NCBI RefSeq assembly: GCF_001552595.1
Contig: NZ_BCRM01000020.1
Span: forward strand, 62,001 to 126,000
Direction: 5' to 3'
DNA length: 64,000 nt
From: Rhodococcus erythropolis NBRC 15567
Lineage (GTDB): Bacteria; Actinomycetota; Actinomycetes; Mycobacteriales; Mycobacteriaceae
Within the stretch, counting starts at the first letter, position 1, and every line of letters starts with the position of its first letter. The notes beneath the pieces were generated by a model. The model searched no databases. It was given only the letters and a program-made list of their open reading frames with translations, and was not told the DNA's origin. Both the position numbers and the translations under genes were made by a program. Positions 9,413 to 17,936 of this stretch are shown piece after piece.

Positions 9413-9622
9413 CACGTCCGCGTAACCCACGGGGGCGCCGGCGAAGATCCGCTCGTGATCGTGCGCCGAACCTTGGCCCCCCGATTCGGCGAATTGTGAC
9501 AAAGAATCCGCCCTTCCGAACCTGTGGAATAGCACTACACGTCAGGTACGAGCCACTCACCGGCTAGGCCGCAACCGTCGATCGGTACCAGACGAGACGA
9601 GCCAAAGATCTCAGGAGGAAGC

Positions 9623-11722
9623 GTGGAACCCAGGAAGATTCGGGTCGGTATCGATACCGGCGGAACGTTCACCGACATCGTGGCAGTGGACGACGAAACC
9701 GGCGCCATCGTCACCACCAAGACCCCGTCCACCCCGGCGGACCCCGCCGAGGGCTTTCTCGCCGGTATCGAGAAGGTACTCGCCAAGCTCGGCGAGAGCG
9801 GCGACTCGATCGGTGCGGTCAGCCACGGCACGACCGTTGCGACCAACAAGCTGCTCGAAGGCAAGGTCGAGAACCTCGGCTTCATCACCACCGAAGGCTA
9901 CGAGCACGTTCTCGAAATCGCTCGTCAGTCGGTGCCGGACGGCTACGGCAACTCGTACTTCTGGGTCAAGCCCGAACGCATCGTTCCCGCCGATCGTGTA
10001 CGCACCGTCGGTGGACGGCTTTCCTTCGACGGCAGCGAGATTCGTCCGCTCGACGAAGAGAGCGTCCGCAGCGCAGCGCAGTTCTTCAAGGACCGCGGCA
10101 TCCGGACCATCGGCGTCTGCCTCATGCACTCGTACGCCGATCCGACGCACGAGGAGCGCGTTCGCGACATCCTCTTCGAGGTCTTCCCCGATGCGACGGT
10201 GAGCATCTCGAGCCAGGTGCTTCGTGAGTACCGCGAATACGAGCGGTCCATCACCACTCTCGTCGACGCCGCGGTCAAGCCGAACATCCGAAACTACGTG
10301 AACAACATCGCGAATCGTCTGCGTGAGTTCTCGACCACCGACGGTGAACCCCGCGACATCCCGTTCTACGTCATGAAGTCCAACGGCGGTGTCCTGTCGG
10401 CCAAAGAGGTTGTTCACCAGCCTATTACGACAGTCCTGTCGGGACCGGCTGCCGGAGCTCTCGGTGCTGCGCTGATCGCCGATGCGGCCGGCGTCGAGCA
10501 GGTGTTGACCTGTGACGGCGGCGGAACGTCGACGGACGTCACCGTCGTGGTTCGCGGCGAGCCCGCGCTGACCACCGAAGGGCGAGTAGGCAACTACCCC
10601 TCGAAGATCCCGATGATCGACGTCGTGACCGTCGGCGCCGGCGGTGGCTCGATCGCGTGGATGACGCCGGAACGCACCCTCCGAGTCGGCCCTCAGTCGG
10701 CGGGCGCCGATCCCGGACCGTTGTGCTACGGCAAGGGCGGCAGCGAACCGACCATCACCGACGCGCACGTCCTGCTCGGGCGCATCCCACCCCATCTGCT
10801 CGGCGGCGAAATTCCCCTCGACACAGAACTGGCACGCAAGGGCCTCGAAGAGCTTGCAACACAGCTCAGTCTGGGCTTCGAGGAGTGTGCGGTCGGTGTC
10901 CTCGAGGTTTCGGCGTGGAACCAGGCCAACGCCCTGCGTCAGATCACGGTCAAGCGTGGCCTCGACGTTCGCGACTTCACCCTCGTGACGTTCGGCGGTT
11001 CCGGCTCCCTGCTCGCCTGCCGTCTCGTCGACATCCTGGGTCTGAAGGACGTTCTTGTCCCGCTCAATCCGGGTAACGTCTCCGCGTTCGGTCTGCTGAC
11101 GGTCGATGTCCGCAACGACTACGTCCAGACGCATGTCAGTCGTCACGACCGGTTGAAGGCTGAAGACCTGCAGAGCCAGTTCGACGCGTTGGCCGGCGAG
11201 GCCGAAATCGCGCTTGCCGAAGAAGGATTCGACGAGACGCAGCGCAAGTACTCCCGTACTGCGGATCTGCGTTACCTCGGTCAGGCCTTCGAGGTACGCG
11301 TCCCGGTGGCGGAAGGTACCGTCACGGCGCAGATCATGGACGACGCGGCCGAGGCGTTCCATCAGGCGCACCGCGAACTGTACGGCTACGACTTCCGGGG
11401 AGACCCGTCGCAGCACGTGGAGTGGGTCAACCTGCGCGTGAGCGGCATCGGCCCGATCAAGCGTCCGACGCTCAAGGAGATCCCCGCCGGCACTGGCGCC
11501 GACACTGCCCGAACCGGTTCGCGGCAATCGTATTTCGACAGCTGGGTCGAAACTGCTACCTACGACCGCACGCTGCTCGGTGCGGGTGACGTCATCGAAG
11601 GACCGGCCGTGATCGAGGAGTTCAGCTCGACTGTCCCGATCCACCCCGGATTCTCGGCACGTATCGACACCTTCGGGAACATTCGTATCTCGAAGTCTTC
11701 CGACTCGAACGGAGTGAAGTGA
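9623..11722 (+). CDS. hyuA: Hydantoinase/oxoprolinase subunit A (N-methylhydantoinase A-like)
   Basis: This 699-residue protein is the ATP-dependent A subunit of the hydantoinase/oxoprolinase family, which couples ATP hydrolysis to opening of a cyclic amide (hydantoin, 5-oxoproline, N-methylhydantoin). The ASKHA-type phosphate motif GIDTGGTFTDIVAVD is at 10-24. HGTTVATNKLLEG lies near 72 and TCDGGGTSTDVTVV near 295. GTG 9623 is preceded by a strong AGGAGGAA at 9613-9620. It overlaps hyuB by one base, so the two subunits are translationally coupled. The related acetone carboxylases and acetophenone carboxylases share this fold, but no carboxylase gamma or extra subunit is nearby. Confidence 0.92.
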   Translation: MEPRKIRVGIDTGGTFTDIVAVDDETGAIVTTKTPSTPADPAEGFLAGIEKVLAKLGESGDSIGAVSHGTTVATNKLLEGKVENLGFITTEGYEHVLEIARQSVPDGYGNSYFWVKPERIVPADRVRTVGGRLSFDGSEIRPLDEESVRSAAQFFKDRGIRTIGVCLMHSYADPTHEERVRDILFEVFPDATVSISSQVLREYREYERSITTLVDAAVKPNIRNYVNNIANRLREFSTTDGEPRDIPFYVMKSNGGVLSAKEVVHQPITTVLSGPAAGALGAALIADAAGVEQVLTCDGGGTSTDVTVVVRGEPALTTEGRVGNYPSKIPMIDVVTVGAGGGSIAWMTPERTLRVGPQSAGADPGPLCYGKGGSEPTITDAHVLLGRIPPHLLGGEIPLDTELARKGLEELATQLSLGFEECAVGVLEVSAWNQANALRQITVKRGLDVRDFTLVTFGGSGSLLACRLVDILGLKDVLVPLNPGNVSAFGLLTVDVRNDYVQTHVSRHDRLKAEDLQSQFDALAGEAEIALAEEGFDETQRKYSRTADLRYLGQAFEVRVPVAEGTVTAQIMDDAAEAFHQAHRELYGYDFRGDPSQHVEWVNLRVSGIGPIKRPTLKEIPAGTGADTARTGSRQSYFDSWVETATYDRTLLGAGDVIEGPAVIEEFSSTVPIHPGFSARIDTFGNIRISKSSDSNGVK

Positions 11723-13662
11723 TGACCGCCATTCTCGATGCTGCTGCTGCCACCGCGGCCAAGCCGTACCGACTCACCGCTACCGACGGCGCGTCACCTG
11801 ATCCGATTCTGGTCGAGATCGTCGCCGGTTACCTCGCCAGCGTGGAAATGGAGGTCGAGACCTCCATTTCGCGCACCTCGCGTTCGCCGATGATCCGTGA
11901 CGCTCACGATTTCCGCGCCGGTATTCACGACCGGAACCTCCGCAAGCTCACGGGCCGTTCGTATTCCGCGCTGGTTCATCCGATCGCCCGGGACTTCCCA
12001 CTCGAGACGATGAAGCCGGGAGACGTGTACTTCCACAACGACGTCTACCTGTCCGAAGGGGGCATCGGCCATCTCCCCGACCTCTGCGTCACGGTGCCTG
12101 TCTTCGTCCGCGTCACTCCCGATGCCGAGCCGAAGGTTGTTGCTTTCGTTCAGGCATTCGGTCACCACGACGACATCGGCGGTTGCTGCCCCGGCTCCAT
12201 GCCGTCCGGCGCCACCACGGTGTACGAAGAGGGACTGATGGTTCCGCCGATCAAACTGTGGGACCAGGGAGTTCCCAACGAGGCGGCGCTGCGCATCATG
12301 ACGCGTAACTCCCGCATGCCGGACGCTCTCGCAGCTGACCTCGACGCCGAGTGCTCGGCGTGCCTGATGGGTGCGCGTCGACTCACCGAATTGTTCGAGC
12401 GCTACGGCGTCGACACCGTCGAGTCGTGCTTCGACGCGATGATGGACGCGACCACCGAGACGTACCGCCGCGAGATCCTCAGCAAGATCCCGGTCGGTGA
12501 GTACACGTGGGAGGACTACGCCGAGCACGACGGCGTCGACGAGCCGATGCTCCACATCCAGCGCATCACGCTCACGAAGACGCGGCCGGAGGACGAGGGC
12601 GGCGAGCGACTCATCCTGGACTTCAACGGAACCGGACCGCAGGCAAAGGGCCCGATCAACCACTGCGGTGACTACGCGGACGGAAACTTCCTCATCAAGT
12701 GGTTGGCCCCGATTCTGCGTAACCTCGCGGACACCCCGGAGCGCATGGCCGAACTGGATGTCAACGAGGGCGTCGTACCGCTGATCGAGATGAAGTTCCC
12801 CGAGAAGGGAACATTGATCACCCCGATCTTCCCTGCCCCCACCAACGCTCGCACGTTTGTCATCCTCCGTCTTCTCGGAGTGCTGGCCGGCGTCGTCGCC
12901 AAGGCCGTGGACGGCAACATGCCCGCCGACCAGGAGACCATCAGGTACACCGGTGTTTACGGTGAAGACTTCGAGGGTCACTCGTACCTCATGCGTGAGG
13001 TGCTCGGCGGCGGTTCGGGCGGACGCTATTACGCCGACGGTGAGGACACGATTCACGTCGTTCCCGATTCACGGAACCTGCCGACCGAATTCACCGAGAG
13101 CCGTTTCCCCTTCATCGTCGAGAAGCTCGGTCTGGCCATGGATTCCGGCGGAGCCGGACGCTACCGCGGCGGCCTGGGATACGAGAAGCACATCCGGATG
13201 CTCAAGGATGCGCACTTCATGTCCATTGCGGATCGTTCGATCCTCGCCTGCTGGGGAGTCAAGGGCGGCAAGGCCGGTCGGCCGTTCTCCGTGGTCCTGG
13301 ATCCGGGTGGACCGAACGAGCGTGAGTTCGACGCGCTGACCGATGCCGAGCCGATCAAGGCGGGCGAGGTCGTACGGATTCGCACCACCGGTGGTGGCGG
13401 TTGGGGAGATCCACTGGAGCGCCCGATCGAGGAGGTCTTGCGAGACATTCAGTGGCGCAAGGTTTCCGTGGAGGGTGCACGCGACGACTACGGTGTTGTC
13501 GTGATCGAGGGTGACGAGCCGTCGGTCGACGAGGCTGCTACCACGGAGCTACGGGATCAGTTGCGCTCGGAGCGCGGTGAGAACGAACCCTTCTTCGATC
13601 GGGGTCCGGGCTACGCGCAGCTTTCCGGTGGCGCCACCTCAGCGGTCTACGGCTACGTCTAG
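11722..13662 (+). CDS. hyuB: Hydantoinase/oxoprolinase subunit B (N-methylhydantoinase B-like)
   Basis: The 646-residue B subunit partners HyuA and acts after ATP-dependent activation in ring opening. Family signatures include SRSPMIRDAHDFRAGI near 53, GDVYFHNDVYLSEGGIGH near 97, FGHHDDIGG near 150, and GGGGWGDPLERP near the C-terminus. The start ATG overlaps the hyuA stop as TGATG; GGAG at 11711 is the ribosome site and a GTG immediately before it is less likely. The C-terminal 40 residues are acidic and variable. With the A subunit it would open a lactam or hydantoin-like ring made by the preceding molybdenum hydroxylase; that link is inference. Confidence 0.92.
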   Translation: MTAILDAAAATAAKPYRLTATDGASPDPILVEIVAGYLASVEMEVETSISRTSRSPMIRDAHDFRAGIHDRNLRKLTGRSYSALVHPIARDFPLETMKPGDVYFHNDVYLSEGGIGHLPDLCVTVPVFVRVTPDAEPKVVAFVQAFGHHDDIGGCCPGSMPSGATTVYEEGLMVPPIKLWDQGVPNEAALRIMTRNSRMPDALAADLDAECSACLMGARRLTELFERYGVDTVESCFDAMMDATTETYRREILSKIPVGEYTWEDYAEHDGVDEPMLHIQRITLTKTRPEDEGGERLILDFNGTGPQAKGPINHCGDYADGNFLIKWLAPILRNLADTPERMAELDVNEGVVPLIEMKFPEKGTLITPIFPAPTNARTFVILRLLGVLAGVVAKAVDGNMPADQETIRYTGVYGEDFEGHSYLMREVLGGGSGGRYYADGEDTIHVVPDSRNLPTEFTESRFPFIVEKLGLAMDSGGAGRYRGGLGYEKHIRMLKDAHFMSIADRSILACWGVKGGKAGRPFSVVLDPGGPNEREFDALTDAEPIKAGEVVRIRTTGGGGWGDPLERPIEEVLRDIQWRKVSVEGARDDYGVVVIEGDEPSVDEAATTELRDQLRSERGENEPFFDRGPGYAQLSGGATSAVYGYV

Positions 13663-13676
13663 GACGGAAAACTCTC

Positions 13677-14510
13677 ATGGAGAACGGAATTGCTCGCGGC
13701 GCCGACATCGCGGTGATCGGCGCCGCGGGTAAGACCGGTGAGGCAGTCGTCGCTGCACTGCCGCCGAGCGTGACAGCTCGGCGACTGGTGCGAAAGGCGC
13801 GTGTCGACGGGGACTTCGAGGTAGAACTCGAAACGGGAAGAGGGCTGCGCAAGGCGCTCGCCGGGTGCCGAGGGGTGTACTTCATTGCCCCGAACGTCCA
13901 TCCCGACGAGCCGGCGCTGCTTCGCAATGCGCTGACGGCAGCGGCTTCGGCGGGGGTGGAGCACTTTGTCTATCACTCCGTGGCGTGGCCGTTCAGCCCG
14001 TCAATGCCGCATCACCTGGACAAAGCCAGGTGTGAGGACGAACTGCATCGTTCTCCCTTGAAATGGACTGTGCTGCAACCATGTGCGTACGCGCAGAATT
14101 TCGAAGCGGTACTCACGGGTCGGTCAGAGACCATCATCGTGCCGTACAGCGCGGACACGAGGTTCTCGTTCGTGAGTTTGGCGGACGTGGCAGCTGTTGC
14201 CGCGGTCGTCCTGAGCGAGGGCCCGGGCGAGCATCACGGAGCGACGTACGAGGTGGGCGGCCCGCAAGCTCTGAGCGTCATGGAGGTGGCACAGATGGTG
14301 GAGAAGCAGACGTCACGTACCGTCGCGATAGAACAGATCAGCGTGGATCAATGGCGTGAACAGATCGGCAGCGGCCTGGACGTCAACGCCAGCTCACGAT
14401 TGGCGGCGATGTTCGAGTTCTACAACCACCACGACTTCCTTGCGGGCAGTGCTGCCGTGGAACTGCTTCTGGGTCGCCGACCGATGGGCGTCGAGAGCCT
14501 GATTCGGTGA
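13677..14510 (+). CDS. NmrA-like / SDR-type NAD(P)-binding protein
   Basis: The 277-residue product has the Rossmann opening IAVIGAAGKTGEAVVAAL (residues 11-28) of atypical short-chain dehydrogenases of the NmrA type, which bind NAD(P) as redox sensors or quinone reductases. The usual YxxxK catalytic pair is not evident; a YHSVAWPF segment takes its place near 100. It starts 14 bases after hyuB and is probably co-transcribed. Its 3' end meets the DUF218 gene head-on with only 6 bases between them. Its role may be reduction of a pathway intermediate or redox-sensitive regulation. Confidence 0.85.
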   Translation: MENGIARGADIAVIGAAGKTGEAVVAALPPSVTARRLVRKARVDGDFEVELETGRGLRKALAGCRGVYFIAPNVHPDEPALLRNALTAAASAGVEHFVYHSVAWPFSPSMPHHLDKARCEDELHRSPLKWTVLQPCAYAQNFEAVLTGRSETIIVPYSADTRFSFVSLADVAAVAAVVLSEGPGEHHGATYEVGGPQALSVMEVAQMVEKQTSRTVAIEQISVDQWREQIGSGLDVNASSRLAAMFEFYNHHDFLAGSAAVELLLGRRPMGVESLIR

Positions 14511-14516
14511 TGCTTG

Positions 14517-15527
14517 CTACGCAATGCCTCCTGCCGCCCAGACAACCAGTGGGGGCAGGGCGGCGAGGATCAGGCAGACCGTTCCGTTGAGCCACTTGTG
14601 TTCCACCGTGACGGCGGCGAACTCGCGCAGAATAGCGCTCGGCAGGTAGTACCGGGCGGTGTGGGAACCGATGACTTCTGCGTCCAGATCGAGGCTTCGG
14701 GCAAACGTTGCGGTTCGGAGTATGTGGAAGTTGCTGGTGACCAGAACCATTCGAGGCTTCGTGGTGTCGGCGCGGAGAAGGTCCCTGGTGTACTCGAGAT
14801 TCTCGAGCGTGGTGGTCGAACGGTCCTCTAGCATCACGTTCTCGCGCGGGATCCCGTGATCGACGAGGTAGACGCACATTGCCTCAGCCTCGCTGACCAC
14901 CTCGTCCGATCCCTTCCCGCCGCTGACGACCAACAGCGGTGAACGTCCTTCGCGGACCTCGGCGCGGAAGACGTCCGCGGCCTTGTCCAGACGGCTGGCC
15001 AGCAGGGGCGTCACGTCGGCACCCGAAAGCCCGGCGCCGTGCACCACTATCGCGTCCATCCCGGGCTGGTACTTCTGGCGTCCGTACACGTAGGAGTAGA
15101 GCAGAAAGCTCGTGAACAGAAACCCCAGGTACGACGCGACCAGGCTGAACGATCCGAGAACGACTGCGAGCCAATATCTCTGCGTCAGCAACGCTGATGC
15201 GAGCAGAACGTAGGGAACGAGCAGTCCGAGTCCGGCGACGAGGGAGAGCAGGTTCGCCACGCTGAATCCCTCGCGCCGCAGCATCGTGACCCCGTTGACG
15301 ATCAGGAATCCTGCAAGCAGGAGCACCAGCAACGGCGAGAGCAGAGCGATCGTCGCGATGACGAACGACGGGATCTCCGTCCCCGGTGCACCCGACTGCA
15401 GCATCCACAGACCGGTGAAGATCACTCCGAGAAGTAGATAGACGCCGTTGCTCAGCCTCCGCCGATCCTGCCTGAACCGGTAGCCGCAGAATCCGAGCAG
15501 CGCGAGGCCGATGAGGAGAAGGATCAC
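14517..15527 (-). CDS. DUF218/YdcF-SanA family membrane protein
   Basis: This 336-residue protein has four to five N-terminal transmembrane helices (residues about 1-150). A DUF218 domain follows, with DAIVVHGAGLSG near 157 and the LVVSGGKGSDEVVSEAEAM and EDRSTTTLENLEYT motifs, and then one more C-terminal helix. DUF218 proteins (YdcF, SanA, ElyC) are linked to envelope integrity and peptidoglycan or lipid-carrier metabolism; their chemistry is not established. The start is GTG with a TAGTCT hexamer six bases upstream, so the mRNA may be leaderless. It looks unrelated to the catabolic genes around it. Confidence 0.88.
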   Translation of the reverse strand: MILLLIGLALLGFCGYRFRQDRRRLSNGVYLLLGVIFTGLWMLQSGAPGTEIPSFVIATIALLSPLLVLLLAGFLIVNGVTMLRREGFSVANLLSLVAGLGLLVPYVLLASALLTQRYWLAVVLGSFSLVASYLGFLFTSFLLYSYVYGRQKYQPGMDAIVVHGAGLSGADVTPLLASRLDKAADVFRAEVREGRSPLLVVSGGKGSDEVVSEAEAMCVYLVDHGIPRENVMLEDRSTTTLENLEYTRDLLRADTTKPRMVLVTSNFHILRTATFARSLDLDAEVIGSHTARYYLPSAILREFAAVTVEHKWLNGTVCLILAALPPLVVWAAGGIA

Positions 15528-15533
15528 GGAGCC

Positions 15534-15539
15534 AGACTA
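15534..15539 (-). promoter_or_regulatory. Putative -10 box for leaderless DUF218 mRNA
   Basis: Reading the minus strand, TAGTCT is followed by six bases and then the GTG start codon. This is the TANNNT-N6-start pattern of leaderless actinobacterial transcripts. No clear -35 hexamer and no ribosome site are seen. Confidence 0.45.
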
Positions 15540-15552
15540 GGCGAGGTGTCCA

Positions 15553-16359
15553 CTACACGGGCGCCACCGTTTTGGACTGCTGGATCGCGGACAGCACCCT
15601 GTTACGGCACTCGATGAACAGTGGGTCCGCCTTGGTGGTCAGCTGATCTCGAGCTCCGGTCAACGGGACGTCGACGATGTCCTGCATCAATGCCGGCGTT
15701 CCGCCGAGTACGACCACTCGATCGGACAGGTACACCGATTCGTCGACGTCGTGGGTGACCATGAGGACGGTGATACCAAGATCACGTTGAAGCGTCAGCA
15801 GCAGGTCTTCGAGTTCCGCGCGGGTCTGCGCATCGACCGACGCGAAGGGTTCGTCCATGAGGAGTACCTGCGGCCGATAGGCGAGAGCGCGAGCTATCGC
15901 TACTCTCTGCTGCATTCCGCCGGACAACTGCCAGGGGTAGGAACGCGCAGCACCACCTAGACCGACAACGGCGAGTGCATCGGTAACCCTCTCGTTCTGA
16001 ACCTTCCGCGCCAGACCGTTGCCCCGCAGCGGCAGGCGAACGTTCTCGCCCACTCGAAGCCACGGCATCAGTGTGCGTCCGTAGTCCTGTGACACGAGAG
16101 CCAGAGTGGCGGGCGGTGCATCGATCGCGATCCCGGCGATGCGGACCTCACCGGTGGTCGGCTTCTGCAGACCGGCGATGCAACGAATCAGCGTGCTTTT
16201 GCCGATGCCGGAATGGCCGACGATGCAGACGATTTCTCCCGGTGCGACCGTAAGGTCGATCCCGCGGAGCACTTCGCGGCCGGTGGGGCCGCCGTAGGTC
16301 ACCCCGAGGCCGCTCAGTTCGACTGCGGGTATCGATGCCGCAGATTCTGTGGATGACAT
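15553..16359 (-). CDS. ABC transporter ATP-binding protein (SsuB/TauB type)
   Basis: The 268-residue ATPase energises the importer encoded by the next three genes. Walker A is GHSGIGKST, the signature LSGGMQQRVAIARAL, Walker B VLLMDEPF, and the switch His is in VTHDVDES. It belongs to the nitrate/taurine/sulfonate subgroup. I start at ATG 16359, which overlaps the permease stop (ATGA), with AAAGGA in the permease's last codons as ribosome site. A longer frame to 16485 would overlap the permease by over 120 bases. It is the last gene of the operon binding protein-permease-permease-ATPase. Confidence 0.93.
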   Translation of the reverse strand: MSSTESAASIPAVELSGLGVTYGGPTGREVLRGIDLTVAPGEIVCIVGHSGIGKSTLIRCIAGLQKPTTGEVRIAGIAIDAPPATLALVSQDYGRTLMPWLRVGENVRLPLRGNGLARKVQNERVTDALAVVGLGGAARSYPWQLSGGMQQRVAIARALAYRPQVLLMDEPFASVDAQTRAELEDLLLTLQRDLGITVLMVTHDVDESVYLSDRVVVLGGTPALMQDIVDVPLTGARDQLTTKADPLFIECRNRVLSAIQQSKTVAPV

Positions 16360-17147
16360 CAGTTTCCTTTCACTGCGAGAGCGTCGTGGGTCCGCGGCTG
16401 CCATCTGAGCAACCATCGTTCGATCACGCCGTATCCGAGGTTGAGCACGTATCCGATGATTCCCAGCAGGAGAATTCCGGACCACATGTCCGCGATGGCG
16501 AATGTCTGTTGCGCGACGATCACGAAGTGACCGATTCCTGCAGTGGAGACATACATTTCGCTGCCGACCATGATGACGACACCGATCGCGAGACTGGTAC
16601 GGATACCGACTGTTATCTGCGGCATCGCTCCGGGGAGGAGTACCTGCGTCACCAGGAGGGGTGTACGGATCCGGTAGCTGCGCGCCACCAATCGGATACT
16701 CGGGTCGATGGAGCGAATGCCGTCGAGGGTGTTGAGGAGTATCGGCCAGACCGCACCGAAGGCGATGGCGGCAACGTTACCGGTCGAACCGGTTCCGAAA
16801 ACGATGAAGAGGGCGGGCAATACGGCCAGCGCCGGAATGGCGCGGAAGAACTGGAGAAACGGATCGGCAATATCGGCAGCCAGCGGGAACAGGGCCAGCA
16901 GGAGACCGGCGCCGATGCCGACCACCAGTGCCACGGCGAGACCGAAGGCAAGGTTGGTCAAGCTCGGTACGACGTCGTGGGCGAATCCCGGACCGAACCA
17001 GTTGTCCACAAACGCTTTCCAGATACGCGACAGTGGCGGGAAGTAGGGTGACTTGCTCGACTCCGAACCGAAGTACCATACGACGACGATCAAGATCGGC
17101 AGCCACAACTCCCACGCGAGGAGTCGAAGTCCTGACATCATCTTCAC
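16359..17147 (-). CDS. ABC transporter permease (SsuC/TauC type), second copy
   Basis: This 262-residue permease has about six membrane helices and the coupling motif EAA-like segment LVARSYRIRTPLLVTQVLLPGAMPQI near 165, as in SsuC. GTG 17147 forms a GTGA overlap with the preceding permease stop and has an AGGAGG site just upstream; ATG codons follow two and three codons later. Two different permease genes in one operon suggest a heterodimeric membrane domain, whereas most SsuC/TauC systems use a homodimer. Substrate unknown, probably imported for the adjacent catabolic cluster. Confidence 0.9.
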   Translation of the reverse strand: MKMMSGLRLLAWELWLPILIVVVWYFGSESSKSPYFPPLSRIWKAFVDNWFGPGFAHDVVPSLTNLAFGLAVALVVGIGAGLLLALFPLAADIADPFLQFFRAIPALAVLPALFIVFGTGSTGNVAAIAFGAVWPILLNTLDGIRSIDPSIRLVARSYRIRTPLLVTQVLLPGAMPQITVGIRTSLAIGVVIMVGSEMYVSTAGIGHFVIVAQQTFAIADMWSGILLLGIIGYVLNLGYGVIERWLLRWQPRTHDALAVKGN

Positions 17148-17935
17148 GTCGTCATCCTCCTCGGGATGTAATGCCAAGCAAGTAAACGATTCTCGATCGC
17201 CATCACGGCGAAGGCGAGCAGCATTCCGAGTAGTCCGGCGACGATGATCAGTGCGAACATTCGATCGGGGACGGATTGGCTCAGCAGGATCTCCTTACCG
17301 AGTCCCGGCACGCCGGCGATCAATTCTGCACCGATGGTCAGCAGCAAGCTCAGTGTTGCCGAGATGCGAATTCCGGTGAAGATGTAGGGCATCGACGCCG
17401 GTGCGACGACGAGAGCGAGTCTGCGCCACAGCGGAAGTCGGAAGGAGCGTGCGGTCGCCAGCAGTTCCGGGTCGACGTTGCGCACACCGTGAATCGTCTG
17501 GAGCAGAATCGGCCACACACTTACTGCCACGATCAGCGCCACCGCCATCCGTTGGGTCGGGCCCATGATCAGCAGAAAGAGCGGAATGATTGCGAGCGGC
17601 GGAACGGTTCGGCAGAAGTCGATGACGAAACGGGAGGAGACCGTCAGGAACGGGTGCGCGGCGAGCAGCAGTCCTGCCGGGATCCCGATGACCAGGCACA
17701 GCGCCAATCCGATCGCTGTGGTGGTCACCGTTTGTCCCAGTGATGTCCACAACGAGGACGTGCCGAGTTCGTTCACAAGGGCCACTGCCACGTCGCTGAA
17801 CTTCGGAATACCTTTGACGTCCTCGTCGCCGAGCATTCCGAAGATCTGCCAGGCGGCTCCCAACGCGAAGAGCGTCAGCAGCCGACCGAGCAGAACCTGC
17901 CTGCGGCGAGTCTGCAGGGTTGTCAAGGCGGACAA
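17144..17935 (-). CDS. ABC transporter permease (SsuC/TauC type), first copy
   Basis: The 263-residue protein has six predicted helices and the cytoplasmic loop ELLATARSFRLPLWRRLALVV near 155, the binding-protein-dependent permease motif. Its start appears to be TTG at 17935, one base after the binding-protein stop, with no good ribosome site. Translation may depend on coupling to the upstream gene, and the exact start is uncertain. It shares fold but only limited sequence with the next permease, so the pair probably forms a heterodimer. Confidence 0.88.
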   Translation of the reverse strand: MSALTTLQTRRRQVLLGRLLTLFALGAAWQIFGMLGDEDVKGIPKFSDVAVALVNELGTSSLWTSLGQTVTTTAIGLALCLVIGIPAGLLLAAHPFLTVSSRFVIDFCRTVPPLAIIPLFLLIMGPTQRMAVALIVAVSVWPILLQTIHGVRNVDPELLATARSFRLPLWRRLALVVAPASMPYIFTGIRISATLSLLLTIGAELIAGVPGLGKEILLSQSVPDRMFALIIVAGLLGMLLAFAVMAIENRLLAWHYIPRRMTT

Positions 17936-17936
17936 C

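Noticed and set aside
9611-11644. Antisense open frame of 677 codons over hyuA
   Set aside because: Same composition bias; it is an exact shadow of hyuA, which has strong family motifs and a ribosome site.
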